From positions 124,001-188,000 of the forward strand of contig JAXLRT010000006.1 of NCBI GenBank assembly GCA_046330955.1: a stretch of DNA of 64,000 bases. The letters are read 5' to 3'. A program made the position numbers and the translations under genes. Each line of letters begins with the position of its first letter. Position 1 is the first letter of the stretch. The notes under the pieces were generated by a model. It searched no databases and was not told the DNA's origin. It saw nothing but the letters and a program-made list of their open reading frames with translations. Positions 8,701 through 16,318 of this stretch are shown here, in pieces. The stretch comes from JADJPO01 sp046330955 (GTDB taxonomy: Bacteria; Actinomycetota; Actinomycetes; Actinomycetales; Kineosporiaceae).

Positions 8701-9224
8701 GCGCCGTGCTGCCCACCGCGACCGACGGGGTGAGCGTCGTGGCGGACGTGCCCCAGGGCACCGCCGGTCGCCGCGTGGTGCTCGCCGAGGCCACCGACCC
8801 GGGGTGGCAGGCGCGCTACGACGGCGTCGCGCTGGTGGCCCAGACAGCGGGGCAGCGTGGGTGGGCGCAGGCGTTCGTGTTGCCGGCGCACGCCGGGCGG
8901 CTGCAGTTGGGCCACGTCGGGCCGAGCCCGTGGACGTCGAGCCGCTGGGTGGACGGCGCCCGGCTGGCGGTGACGGTGCTCGCGTTGCTGCTGGCGCTGC
9001 CGTTGCCCACCGTGCGGGGTCGGATCGCGCCGCCGCCGGCACCCCGACCGACCCACCCGGTGGTTCGCGAGAGCATCGAGGCGACCGAGATCCGGCCGGC
9101 ACCACGGGTTTTCGACCTCGATCACCCCGAGGAGGGTGAGCTGCCCGACGTGCTCTCGGACGTCGAGTCCGTGACCACCACGGACGTCGCGAACGATGTC
9201 ACGACGGAGGGGTCGCCGGCATGA
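5757..9224 (+). CDS. Large membrane glycosyltransferase (family 2 catalytic domain plus multi-pass membrane region)
   Basis: A protein of 1155 residues. Residues about 20-300 resemble a family 2 (GT-A) glycosyltransferase: a start VVTILSVTG, a metal/nucleotide site around LLRSDAAP, and GARDDLEFCRRVHLSG as the catalytic-base region. About residues 410-860 are rich in Ala/Leu/Val helices (ten or more membrane spans), and the last 300 residues form a soluble domain with a basic-poor, acidic C-terminus. The place after whiB and directly before a DUF5719 gene is conserved in actinobacteria. It probably transfers a sugar to an envelope polymer or lipid at the membrane; donor and acceptor are unknown. 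It overlaps the next gene by ATGA (9221-9224). No clear ribosome site was seen at 5757. Confidence 0.8.
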   Translation: MAIDTAAGAVSVGRRSSRSVWGQARVVTILSVTGTAGLPRVLDALAEQTRVPDSVVAVLDGALPAVEAREAAELLTSRSIPIADTPAVDRRSRGGVRDHVAAALLVDRPDDAGAASSESVGTGPHGELDGPADARGQWLWLLRSDAAPAPHALQRLLAAVETAPSVAVAGCKQVEWDDDQRLRDVGITTSRWGAVITGLDRGELDQGQHDLRSDVLAVRTAGMLVRRDVWTDLGGPDRALTGARDDLEFCRRVHLSGHRVVVVPSAVVAAASVAPRCGYRDDRRDALLLRLAWTRWWLLPVALLWTLLAGPARAVVRLVLKQPAESLDELIATSEVLARPARWIGARRRIRSARTVPAEAVRTLGATVRLLARQRRDEITSWIRPSARWREAQADDRPEYRPARWRRATPGVLASLPALIAGLVAGRHLITGRGALAGAHLAPMPDGIAELWRAATQSWRPIGLGSSAIADPAASLIAVLALPFGDPDRLMLVLLVAGPAAAAAIAYAVTASVTRSRPTRLVAALTWSAAPPLLAAVATGRPTAVVVHLLLPVFALACWRALVAGSPAAAAAAGVLMTALIAAAPATATPLLVLVLMAAAGAAVRLGARRLLLVALTLLIPAVLLLPWWAAVARRPGLLLAGDSAWAAAPSSPWWHLLLLPGSPKQLFTMGGPLADRIGGAYLSQAVGQPLPPVVGDLPLTVVGAVAVAVALALPLFVLAAAALFRRGGAGPVAVLGWVVALIGLATALVGERVLVAGYRLWSGPALSLALLGLVVALVAVLPQVGLRLRRGRPWPRRLLSPVLAMLAVPALLALAVFASSDALAVHRSRTELLPAVAAAEGTGPGATRTLVLAVDGERIRWSLSRGSVQRWGDDSADRRLAGSTGTTADRDDAVVVPVISGLLSPAARDQRGALAELGVGSVALLDPLDETAERALDAAPGLVRVNAGAGRAMWRVDPAATERASARPYRVRVIDPDGVVRAVLPTATDGVSVVADVPQGTAGRRVVLAEATDPGWQARYDGVALVAQTAGQRGWAQAFVLPAHAGRLQLGHVGPSPWTSSRWVDGARLAVTVLALLLALPLPTVRGRIAPPPAPRPTHPVVRESIEATEIRPAPRVFDLDHPEEGELPDVLSDVESVTTTDVANDVTTEGSPA

Positions 9225-10768
9225 GGGCACGGCTGCGCGGCGCGTTGGTCCTGGTGCTGGCGGGCGGTGCCGCGGTCGGGCTCACACTGGCGGCCCAGGC
9301 CTACGGCACCCCGATGCCGACGACCGTCCGGCCGGCCACGCTGTCGCTGTCGTCGGCCACCCCGACGCTGGTCTGCCCCGGACCCGAGACCCTGCTCGCC
9401 CCCGCCGGCGGCAGCACCGCCGCCCCGGGCGGGCCGGTGACGGTCAGCGCGGTGGCGCTCACCGGCGCCGGGGGCACGGCTACCCTGACCGGCCTGGCGC
9501 CGCTGGTGCTGTCCGGTGACCTGGCCCAGGCGCGGCTGCCCCGGGCCACCGCCGGTGCGGTGCGGCTCGATGCCCGAGCCGCCGGGGCCGGGGGAGCGGT
9601 GCCGGCCGCGGCCCTGCAGACCACGCTGAGTCCCTCGGGCGACCTGCGCGGGCTGTCCGCCACCGGCTGCGCGGCCGCCACCAACCACGCCTGGCTGGTC
9701 GGCGGGGGCACCGGTGCCGGCGACCGCACCCGGCTGGTGCTGACCAACCCGACGCCCAGCACCGCCCTGCTCGACGTGTTCGTACACGGCCCGCAGGGCC
9801 TGGTGAAGGCGCCCGCCGGTGAAGGTGTCGTCGTGGCCGCCCAGCACCAGGCGGTGCTGTTCGTCGACGCCCTCGCCCCGGACGCCGGGCAACTGGCGGT
9901 CGAGGTCGTGGTGCGCACCGGACGGGTGGTCGCCACCCTGCACCACCAGCGGCTGGCCGGGTTCACCCCCGGTGGGGTCGACGGGGTGGTGCCCGCGGCT
10001 CCGGCGGCACGCAGCCAGGTGATCCCCGGGCTCGACCTGGCCGCTCCGGGGCGCACCGTCGTCCGGGTGGTGGCACCGGGCAGCGCCGAGGCCGTGGTGC
10101 GGGTACACCTGGTCGGTGCCTCCGGCCCGGTGACCGTTCCCGGCGCCGTGGTGACCGTCCCCGGGGGTGGCGTGCGCGACGTCCCGCTGCAGGTCTCGAC
10201 GGCGCTGCCGGCCGGCCACTACACCGCCGTGGTCGAGGCCGATCTGCCGGTGGTGGCCGGCGCGCTGCTCACCCGCACCCTGCCCGGGGGCGAGCTGGCG
10301 GGTACGGCGGCCGCGGTCGGCAAGGCCGTGCCACCGAGCGATCTGGCCTGGGCCGGCGCCACCTCACCGGTGCGCGGCACGGTGATCCTCGCGATGCCCC
10401 CGGCGGGCATCGGTTCCCGGCTGGTGCTGGCCAGCCCCGACGCCTCGCCCGCCTCGAGCACGGCGGCGCAGGGCAGTGCCGCCGAGGTCGGGGTCAGCGA
10501 ACTGACCGCGGCGGGGGTCGCCGGCCCGGAACGCATCGTGAGCGTCGAGAGCGGGCACCAGGTCGACGTGGCGGTCGCCGCCACGACCACCGCGCTGGTG
10601 CTGCGGTCGATACCCAGCGCCGGCAGCGGGCCGATCCACGCGGCGATGGTGCTCACGGCGGCCGACGCCGCCGGCCCGCTGATCTCGGTGGTGCCGGTCC
10701 GGCCCGGGCCCACGGCACCGGCCACGCCGCCGGTCGTGGTGCACGACCCCGGTGTCGGCGTGAACTGA
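9221..10768 (+). CDS. DUF5719-family exported protein
   Basis: A protein of 515 residues starting with a basic N-end and one hydrophobic segment (ALVLVLAGGAAVGLTLAA) that acts as a signal peptide or anchor, followed by an all-beta-like, Gly/Ala/Val-rich extracytoplasmic region. The partner position after the large glycosyltransferase, with translational coupling through the 4-base ATGA overlap, is typical of DUF5719 proteins. Function is unknown; co-occurrence suggests support of the glycosyltransferase in envelope assembly (inference). Its stop is followed by 42 bases holding 11-base tandem repeats before the convergent metallopeptidase gene. Confidence 0.75.
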   Translation: MRARLRGALVLVLAGGAAVGLTLAAQAYGTPMPTTVRPATLSLSSATPTLVCPGPETLLAPAGGSTAAPGGPVTVSAVALTGAGGTATLTGLAPLVLSGDLAQARLPRATAGAVRLDARAAGAGGAVPAAALQTTLSPSGDLRGLSATGCAAATNHAWLVGGGTGAGDRTRLVLTNPTPSTALLDVFVHGPQGLVKAPAGEGVVVAAQHQAVLFVDALAPDAGQLAVEVVVRTGRVVATLHHQRLAGFTPGGVDGVVPAAPAARSQVIPGLDLAAPGRTVVRVVAPGSAEAVVRVHLVGASGPVTVPGAVVTVPGGGVRDVPLQVSTALPAGHYTAVVEADLPVVAGALLTRTLPGGELAGTAAAVGKAVPPSDLAWAGATSPVRGTVILAMPPAGIGSRLVLASPDASPASSTAAQGSAAEVGVSELTAAGVAGPERIVSVESGHQVDVAVAATTTALVLRSIPSAGSGPIHAAMVLTAADAAGPLISVVPVRPGPTAPATPPVVVHDPGVGVN

Positions 10769-10780
10769 CGCAACCGACTC

Positions 10781-10812
10781 GGTCCGGACCCGGTCCGGAC
10801 CCGGCCCGGATC
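10781..10812. repeat. Three 11-base tandem repeats between convergent genes
   Basis: GGTCCGGACCC occurs twice (10781-10791 and 10792-10802), followed by a diverged third copy GGCCCGGATC that runs into the stop codon of the metallopeptidase gene. Each full unit contains the 10-base palindrome GGTCCGGACC, so alternative hairpins can form. A termination role for the two converging genes is possible. Confidence 0.6.
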
Positions 10813-11251
10813 AGCCGGTGCCGTAGCGCGGATCGATCTCTTCGGGACGCCGTCCGAGCAGGTGGGCGACCTGCTCGACCACCACGTCGTGCACCAGGGC
10901 GGGCAACTCGCCGGGGTCGTTCACCCGCGACTCCACCGGCCGGCGGTAGATCACCACGCGGTGCGGCAGCTCGCCGTGCGCCGGGAAGGACCGTCCCAGC
11001 GGCACCGCGCCGTGTTCCCAGGGGGCCGGATCGGACGGCGGGACGTCCTCGACAGCGAACTCGATGCCGTCGACCTCGGCCGGCCAGGTCTGTTCCAGCC
11101 GCTCGACGGCGTCCAGCACGGTGGCGTCGAACCGGTCGGAGCGGCTCTTCCACGCGGGCACCGTGCGGGGGAGCACCGGCCCCCGGGGACCCCGGCCGCG
11201 ACGGTCACGTCGACGGGCAGAGGTGTCGGGTCGGGGGGACGGTGTGGACAC
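10811..11251 (-). CDS. Metallopeptidase-fold protein (DUF1025/zincin-like) with degenerate active site
   Basis: A protein of 146 residues with a basic, disordered first 35 residues, then a compact domain. Family members (PF06262, zincin-like) carry HEXXH; here the matching helix reads ALVHDVVVEQVAHLLG, so only the first His and a late Glu/His remain in altered spacing. Actinobacterial orthologues beside DUF3499/manB (Rv3259 position) show the same loss, as far as I recall, so it may no longer be a protease. It is transcribed against its neighbours from a TAGCCT box 6 bases before its GTG, divergent from DUF3499. Confidence 0.75.
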   Translation of the reverse strand: MSTPSPRPDTSARRRDRRGRGPRGPVLPRTVPAWKSRSDRFDATVLDAVERLEQTWPAEVDGIEFAVEDVPPSDPAPWEHGAVPLGRSFPAHGELPHRVVIYRRPVESRVNDPGELPALVHDVVVEQVAHLLGRRPEEIDPRYGTG

Positions 11252-11257
11252 CTGGCC

Positions 11258-11314
11258 AGGCTATCCGGCGCGCCGGGCTGTCGCGGGTTGCCACGGGCGG
11301 GTACTGTCCGGCGG
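11258..11314. promoter_or_regulatory. Divergent leaderless promoters for the metallopeptidase and DUF3499 genes
   Basis: On the minus strand TAGCCT (11263 to 11258) ends 6 bases before the GTG at 11251. On the plus strand TACTGT (11302-11307) ends 7 bases before the GTG at 11315. Neither start has a Shine-Dalgarno sequence. Both -10 boxes follow the TANNNT rule. Confidence 0.5.
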
Positions 11315-11698
11315 GTGGGTGCTGTGCGGCAGTGTTCGCGGACGGCGTGCGGCCGGCCCGCCGTTGCCACCTTGACCTACGTCTACTCGGACTCGACGGC
11401 GGTTCTCGGCCCGTTGGCCAGCCACGCCGAACCCCACTGCTACGACCTGTGCGCCGCGCATGCCGAGCGGCTCACGGTGCCCCGCGGCTGGGAGGTCATG
11501 CGGCTGTCGACCGAGCCGTTCGAGTCCCCGGCCCCCTCGCACGACGATCTGCTGGCGCTGGCGGACGCCGTCCGCGAGGCCGCTCGGGTGCGCCCCGACC
11601 CCGAACCGGCGGCCGGGATGATGCGCGAGGCGGCTGCCTCCTCGGTGGAGGTCGGCCGTCGAGGGCACCTGCGGGTGCTGCGCGACCCCGGTCACTGA
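11315..11698 (+). CDS. DUF3499 family protein
   Basis: A small protein of about 127 residues. The start VRQCSRTACGRPAVATLTY followed by YSDSTAVLGPL and HCYDLCAAHAERLT is the DUF3499 signature; the paired Cys (CSRTAC and CYDLC) with His suggest a small metal site. Function is unknown. It is conserved next to manB and the metallopeptidase in actinobacteria. The GTG at 11315 was chosen because a TACTGT box ends 7 bases before it; GTG 11324 would give MRQCSRTAC and is equally likely from protein comparison. A TTG at 11370 would remove the first Cys pair and is rejected. Confidence 0.85.
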   Translation: MGAVRQCSRTACGRPAVATLTYVYSDSTAVLGPLASHAEPHCYDLCAAHAERLTVPRGWEVMRLSTEPFESPAPSHDDLLALADAVREAARVRPDPEPAAGMMREAAASSVEVGRRGHLRVLRDPGH

Positions 11699-11860
11699 TC
11701 CACTCGTTCGGTGGCGGGAACCACCCGGGCAGCGTCGTCCGGATTGGCGGGTTCGCCGGGACACTCCCGAGGCTCAAGTGCGGCGCGGATCGGGTCGAGG
11801 CACTGGGGGTCACCCGAACGGCGCCCTGGTTGCGCCCGTGGAGCCGAGGAGAACCTCCCG

Positions 11861-12193
11861 ATGCCGGTTCGCGCCGCAGCGTCCCGTTCTGCCCGCACGA
11901 CTCATCAGCCGACCCATCAGCCGTCGACCCACCCCCGTCCGGCGCGACGGCGGGGACGCGGGCGGGCCGAGGTGGTGCACCCGCCCCTGGGCTCGCTGAC
12001 CCAGCGGGACAACCGGCAGGCGATCAGCTGCGCCTCCTGTGGGTCCGGCCACGTGACGCGGCTGTCGATGAACCTCACCGACGGCACCCCGGTGGACTTC
12101 ACCTCCTGCCACCGGTGCGAGCACAAGACCTGGGAGCACGGCGGCACCGAGTTGAGCGTGGACGGCGTCCTCGATCGCACCCGCAAGAACTGA
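11861..12193 (+). CDS. Small zinc-ribbon protein
   Basis: A protein of 110 residues with a basic, disordered N-terminal half (HQPTHQPSTHP, RPARRRGRGR) and a C-terminal zinc ribbon: CASCGSGHVTRLSMNL followed by CHRCEHKTWE gives two CXXC pairs about 30 residues apart. The sentence-like core LTDGTPVDFTSCHRCEH resembles small actinobacterial proteins of unknown function found near manB. CGAGGAGA lies about 8 bases before the ATG, which fixes the start; the longer frame from 11711 has no ribosome site. Nucleic-acid or protein binding is possible but unproven. Confidence 0.7.
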   Translation: MPVRAAASRSARTTHQPTHQPSTHPRPARRRGRGRAEVVHPPLGSLTQRDNRQAISCASCGSGHVTRLSMNLTDGTPVDFTSCHRCEHKTWEHGGTELSVDGVLDRTRKN

Positions 12194-12472
12194 CGACGAG
12201 AACCGGACCGGCTCGGTAGCACCGATCCTGAGCGTGCCCGGCTCCCGCGAGGGCGACGAGGGCCCAGCCGATGACTCCCGGTGTCGGGGATCGGGCCGGC
12301 GATGGTGCCTCGGCGATGTCGTGGCGGTCACGCCGGCTTCCCGGAGCAGTGGGCTGTATGTGGGTGTTGCGCCAGGTATGTCCGCCCACCACGCGGGGTG
12401 CGCATCGCCTCGACGGGGGGTGCTGCGCGATCGAACCGCCGCTGCGATGATCCGATCGGTAGGCTCGAGCGT
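12194..12472 (+). promoter_or_regulatory. manB upstream region with leaderless promoter
   Basis: This 279-base gap shows no convincing gene. At its end TAGGCT (12460-12465) lies 7 bases before the GTG at 12473, matching the leaderless pattern seen elsewhere in the window. No riboswitch-like fold was recognised. Confidence 0.5.
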
Positions 12473-13981
12473 GTGAATCCCGTCAGCAACCCGGTGGTGG
12501 CACTGCCTGATACGTCCGGTACGTCCGGTACCGACCTGCCGGTCATCCGGCATGACCTGTCGGACGTGGTCAAGGCCTACGACGTGCGGGGCCTGGTCGG
12601 GGAGCAGCTGGACGCCGCCGTGACCCGGGCGCTCGGGGTGGCCTTCGCCGAGGAGGTGGCCGGCGACGAGACCGCCGCGGGCCGCACCCGGCAGGTGGTC
12701 ATCGGTCACGACATGCGGCCCTCCTCGCCCGAGCTGGCCCAGGCCTTCGCCGAGGGCGCGGCGGCCACCGGGCTGGACGTCGTCCTGATCGGGTTGTGCA
12801 GCACCGACGGCCTCTACTACGCCAGCGGGGCGCTGGATGCCCCCGGGGCCATGTTCACCGCCTCGCACAACCCGGCCGCCTACAACGGCATCAAGCTGTG
12901 CCGCGCCGCCGCGCGTCCGATCGGCCAGGACACCGGCCTGCTGCGCATCCGGCAGCGGGCCGAGCAGCTGCTGTCCGGTGCGAGCGCGCCCGAGGCCGCC
13001 GTCCCCGGCACGATCCGTACCGAGGATCGCCTCGCCGGGTACGCCGGCTACCTGCGCTCGCTGGTCGACCTGTCCGGCAGCCGGCCGTTGCGGGTGGTGG
13101 TCGACGCCGGCAACGGCATGGGCGGCCTGACCACCCCGGCCGTGCTGGGCACCGCGGTGGGCCTGGCCGCGCTGCCGCTGGACGTCGTCCCGCTGTACTT
13201 CGAACTCGACGGCACCTTTCCCAACCACGAGGCCAACCCGCTGGAGCCGGCCAATCTGCGCGACCTGCAGGCGGCCGTGGTCCGGGAGGGGGCCGACCTC
13301 GGCCTGGCCTTCGACGGGGACGCCGACCGCTGCTTCGTGATCGACGAGCGCGGCGAACCGGTCAGCCCCAGCGCGGTCACCGCCCTGGTCGCCCGGCGCG
13401 AGATCGCCAAGGAGCTGGCCGCGGGCCGGCCGGCCACCGTGATCCACAATCTGATCACCTCGCGGGCCGTGCCCGAGGTGATCGCCGAGGCCGGCGGGAC
13501 GGCGCTGCGCACCCGGGTGGGCCACTCGTTCATCAAGGCCGAGATGGCCGCCCACACGGCGGTGTTCGGCGGCGAGCACTCGGCGCACTACTACTTCCGC
13601 GACTTCTGGTTCGCCGACACCGGCATGCTGGCGGCGATGCACGTGCTCGCGGCGCTGGGCGAGGGCCCCGACGACGGGTCCGTCCCGCTCTCGCAGCTGG
13701 CGGCGGAGTACGAGCGTTACGTCGCCAGCGGGGAGATCAACTCCCGGGTGGACGACGTGGCCGCCGCGACGGCGCGGGTCGAGGCGGCCTACGCCGACCG
13801 GCCCGGGGTGCGCCTGGACCGGCTCGACGGGCTGAGCGTGATCCACGACGAGCAGGGCTGGTGGTTCAACCTGCGCCCGAGCAACACCGAGCCGCTGCTG
13901 CGGCTCAACGCCGAGGCCGCGAGTGCCACCGAGATGGCGGCTTTGCGCGACGATGTGCTCAGCCTCGTCCGCAATGGGTGA
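12473..13981 (+). CDS. manB: Phosphomannomutase / phosphoglucomutase
   Basis: This cytoplasmic enzyme interconverts mannose-6-phosphate and mannose-1-phosphate (and often glucose phosphates), feeding GDP-mannose for glycans and glycolipids. All alpha-D-phosphohexomutase motifs are present in order: YDVRGLVGEQL near the start, the phosphoserine loop TASHNP with S131, the metal loop DGDADRC, the sugar loop GGEHSAHYYFRD, and the phosphate loop RPSNTEPLLRLN. Length (502 residues) is normal. The first 30 residues are a Ser/Thr/Pro-rich extension. It is followed closely by the Trm112-like and SIS genes, as in other actinobacteria. Confidence 0.93.
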   Translation: MNPVSNPVVALPDTSGTSGTDLPVIRHDLSDVVKAYDVRGLVGEQLDAAVTRALGVAFAEEVAGDETAAGRTRQVVIGHDMRPSSPELAQAFAEGAAATGLDVVLIGLCSTDGLYYASGALDAPGAMFTASHNPAAYNGIKLCRAAARPIGQDTGLLRIRQRAEQLLSGASAPEAAVPGTIRTEDRLAGYAGYLRSLVDLSGSRPLRVVVDAGNGMGGLTTPAVLGTAVGLAALPLDVVPLYFELDGTFPNHEANPLEPANLRDLQAAVVREGADLGLAFDGDADRCFVIDERGEPVSPSAVTALVARREIAKELAAGRPATVIHNLITSRAVPEVIAEAGGTALRTRVGHSFIKAEMAAHTAVFGGEHSAHYYFRDFWFADTGMLAAMHVLAALGEGPDDGSVPLSQLAAEYERYVASGEINSRVDDVAAATARVEAAYADRPGVRLDRLDGLSVIHDEQGWWFNLRPSNTEPLLRLNAEAASATEMAALRDDVLSLVRNG

Positions 13982-14002
13982 CCTATGGGTCAGGATGGGT
14001 TC

Positions 14003-14200
14003 GTGACTGTGACGACGATCGACGGCTGGCTGCGCGAGATCCTGCGCTGCCCGTCCTGTTCCGGGGTGCTGCGCGACGGCGAGGGGCCGGACGGTGCTGC
14101 CGAACTGCACTGCACGGTGTGCCGGCTGGCCTATCCGGTGGCCGAGGGCGGCATCCCGGTGCTGCTCGTGGACGAGGCCCGCACCCGAGACCAGGGCTGA
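14003..14200 (+). CDS. Trm112-like zinc-ribbon protein
   Basis: About 65 residues with CPSC near residue 17 and CTVC about 25 residues later, followed by RLAYPVAEGGIPVLL, the Trm112/YcaR (COG2835) pattern of a small zinc-binding partner protein. In bacteria its target is unclear; Trm112 elsewhere activates methyltransferases. The GTG at 14003 has AGGA 7 bases upstream; an ATG at 13985 would add MGQDGF. It sits 21 bases after manB and 3 bases before the SIS gene, so it is part of that operon. Confidence 0.8.
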   Translation: MTVTTIDGWLREILRCPSCSGVLRDGEGPDGAAELHCTVCRLAYPVAEGGIPVLLVDEARTRDQG

Positions 14201-14203
14201 GAC

Positions 14204-15370
14204 ATGGCACTCGACGAACAACTGCTCGACGACGCCGAGGGGTTGGCCGGGGCGGACCCCTCGGGCAGCCTGCGCGCGCTGGCCAGTGCCGGGGCGCAGG
14301 TTCGGGTCTCGATGCGCGCCACCGCCGAGGCGGAGGTCAGCCGGCTGGTGGGGGACGGGCGTCCCCGATCGGTGGTGGTGGCCAGCCTGGGCGGCTCGGC
14401 CGTGGTCGGTGACGTGCTGGCCATGCTGGCCGGCAGCGGGTCGCCGGTACCGGTGACGGTGCGCCGCGGGCTGCCGCTGCCCGGGTGGGTCGGCCCGCTC
14501 GACCTGGTGGTCGCGGTGTCGATGTCGGGACGTGCGCCGGGCCCCCTGGGGCTGGCTGCCGAGGCCGCTCGGAGGGGCTCTCGGCTGCTGACCGTGGGGA
14601 TGACGGGATCGCCGCTCGAGGAGGTGGCCCGGCGCACCGGCGGGGTGCACGTGCCGGTGCCACCCCCGGCCAGCCCGGCTGCGCGGGCCTCGCGCATGGG
14701 CATGTGGTCGCTGCTCACCCCGGTGCTCGCCGCCTCGCACGCCGTGGGGCTGACCGACGCCTCCGATGCCGTCCTCGAGGCCGTGGCCGACCGGCTGGAC
14801 GCCCGCGCGGCCACCTACCGGCCGGCGTCCGAGGCGTTCGTGAACCCGGCCAAGACCCTGGCCCTCGACCTGGCCGACAGCGTGCCGGTGGTGCTGGGTG
14901 ACGGCGATGTCACCGGCGTCGCGGCCAGCCGGGCGGTGGCCATGCTGGCCCGTACGGCGCGGGTGCCCGCGATGCGGGGGGCGTTGCCGGACGACGCCGG
15001 CGACGTGGTGGCCACCTTCGGCGGGCCGTTCGCCGCCCGGGCCGAGGACGACGTCTTCGCCGATCCGTTCCTGGACGGCCCGGGCCGGGTCGCGTTGCGG
15101 CTGCTGCTGTTACGCGACGCCGAGCCGAGCGTGGATCGTCCGGACGGTACCTGGCTGGTGACCAGTCGCACCGCGGACGCCGTCCGGCTCACCGCTCAGG
15201 AGGCCGGCGTGCGCGTCAGCGAGGTCAGCGCCGAACCCGGTCACCCGCTGGAGCGGTTCGCCGACCTGGTCTCGCTGACCGACTTCGCGGCCACCTACCT
15301 GGCCCTGGCCTCGGGGCTGGACCCGCTCACCTCTCCGCACGTGGCGGACCTGCGCGATCGGACCCGCTGA
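14204..15370 (+). CDS. SIS-domain protein, phosphomannose isomerase-like
   Basis: A protein of 388 residues with two SIS (sugar isomerase) halves: VVVASLGGSAVVGDVLAML and LDLVVAVSMSGRAPG at the phosphosugar site, and a second half with SLTDFAATYLALASGLDP at the C-terminus, as in bifunctional phosphoglucose/phosphomannose isomerases. The place directly after manB suggests that it supplies or balances mannose-6-phosphate. However, the catalytic His/Glu of true isomerases could not be identified with certainty, so an isomerase or a regulatory sugar-binding role both remain possible. Its ATG follows the previous stop by 3 bases and its stop precedes the CDF gene by 3 bases. Confidence 0.75.
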   Translation: MALDEQLLDDAEGLAGADPSGSLRALASAGAQVRVSMRATAEAEVSRLVGDGRPRSVVVASLGGSAVVGDVLAMLAGSGSPVPVTVRRGLPLPGWVGPLDLVVAVSMSGRAPGPLGLAAEAARRGSRLLTVGMTGSPLEEVARRTGGVHVPVPPPASPAARASRMGMWSLLTPVLAASHAVGLTDASDAVLEAVADRLDARAATYRPASEAFVNPAKTLALDLADSVPVVLGDGDVTGVAASRAVAMLARTARVPAMRGALPDDAGDVVATFGGPFAARAEDDVFADPFLDGPGRVALRLLLLRDAEPSVDRPDGTWLVTSRTADAVRLTAQEAGVRVSEVSAEPGHPLERFADLVSLTDFAATYLALASGLDPLTSPHVADLRDRTR

Positions 15371-15373
15371 GAC

Positions 15374-16306
15374 ATGTCGACCGAAGGCGGCACCCGCGCC
15401 ATCATCGCGGCCCTGGCCGCCAACCTGGGCATCGCCGCGACCAAGTTCGTGGCGTTCCTGCTCACCCGGTCCAGCTCGATGCTGGCCGAGTCGATCCACT
15501 CCCTGGCCGACTCGGGCAACCAGCTGCTGCTGCTGATCGGCGGCAAGCGGTCGAGCCGGGCGGCCACCGAGGAGCACCCGTTCGGCTACGGCCGGCAGCG
15601 CTACGTCTACGCCTTCATCGTCTCGATCGTGCTGTTCAGCGTCGGCGGCCTGTTCGCGCTGTACGAGGCGTGGCACAAGTGGTCGCATCCCGAGCCGATC
15701 ACGCAGTGGCAATGGGTGCCCGTGGCGGTGCTCGCGGTGGCGATCGGGCTGGAGAGCTTCTCCTTCCGCACCGCCATCGTCGAGTCGAACCACGTCCGGG
15801 GACAGCGCAGCTGGGTGGACTTCGTCCGTACCGCCAAAGCCCCCGAACTGCCCGTGGTGCTGCTGGAGGACCTGGCCGCCCTGGTCGGTCTGGTGTTCGC
15901 GCTGTTCGGCGTCGGCATGACCCTGCTCACCGAGGACGGCCGCTGGGACGCCGCGGGCACCGCTCTGATCGGGGTGTTGCTGGTGGTGGTCGCCGCCGTG
16001 CTGGCGATCGAGATGAACTCGCTGTTGATCGGTGAGGGAGCCACCCGCGAGCACGTCGCCGCGATCGAGCGCGCGCTGATCGGCGGGGGCGTCGAGCGGG
16101 TCATCCACATGAAGACGCTGCACCTGGGGCCGGACGAGCTGCTCGTGGCGGCCAAGATCTCGGTCGGGCCGCAGCGACTGGCCTCGGATGTCGCCCTGAT
16201 CATCGATGACGCCGAGGCGCGGGTGCGCAGCGCCGTCCCGATCGCGCGGGTGATCTACCTGGAGCCCGACGTCGACCGCGCCGGCATCGCGGCGCCGGCG
16301 ACCTGA
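15374..16306 (+). CDS. Cation diffusion facilitator (CDF) metal transporter
   Basis: A protein of 310 residues with six membrane helices and a C-terminal cytoplasmic domain. Helix 2 carries the metal-site pattern ESIHSLADSGNQ (HXXXD), followed by HPFGYGRQRYVYAF as in the CDF family; helix 5 has LLEDLAALVG, where the second acidic site is ED and not HXXXD, as in ZnT9-like CDF members. It probably exports Zn2+ or another divalent ion by proton exchange. It belongs to the manB-SIS operon by spacing (3 bases) and is followed after 12 bases by a sensor kinase. Confidence 0.88.
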   Translation: MSTEGGTRAIIAALAANLGIAATKFVAFLLTRSSSMLAESIHSLADSGNQLLLLIGGKRSSRAATEEHPFGYGRQRYVYAFIVSIVLFSVGGLFALYEAWHKWSHPEPITQWQWVPVAVLAVAIGLESFSFRTAIVESNHVRGQRSWVDFVRTAKAPELPVVLLEDLAALVGLVFALFGVGMTLLTEDGRWDAAGTALIGVLLVVVAAVLAIEMNSLLIGEGATREHVAAIERALIGGGVERVIHMKTLHLGPDELLVAAKISVGPQRLASDVALIIDDAEARVRSAVPIARVIYLEPDVDRAGIAAPAT

Positions 16307-16318
16307 TCGGACCCGGTC

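Noticed and set aside
11810..14740. A 976-codon minus-strand frame opposite manB and the SIS gene
   Set aside because: His/Arg/Gln-rich translation typical of antisense of high-GC coding DNA; the opposite strand encodes conserved enzymes.
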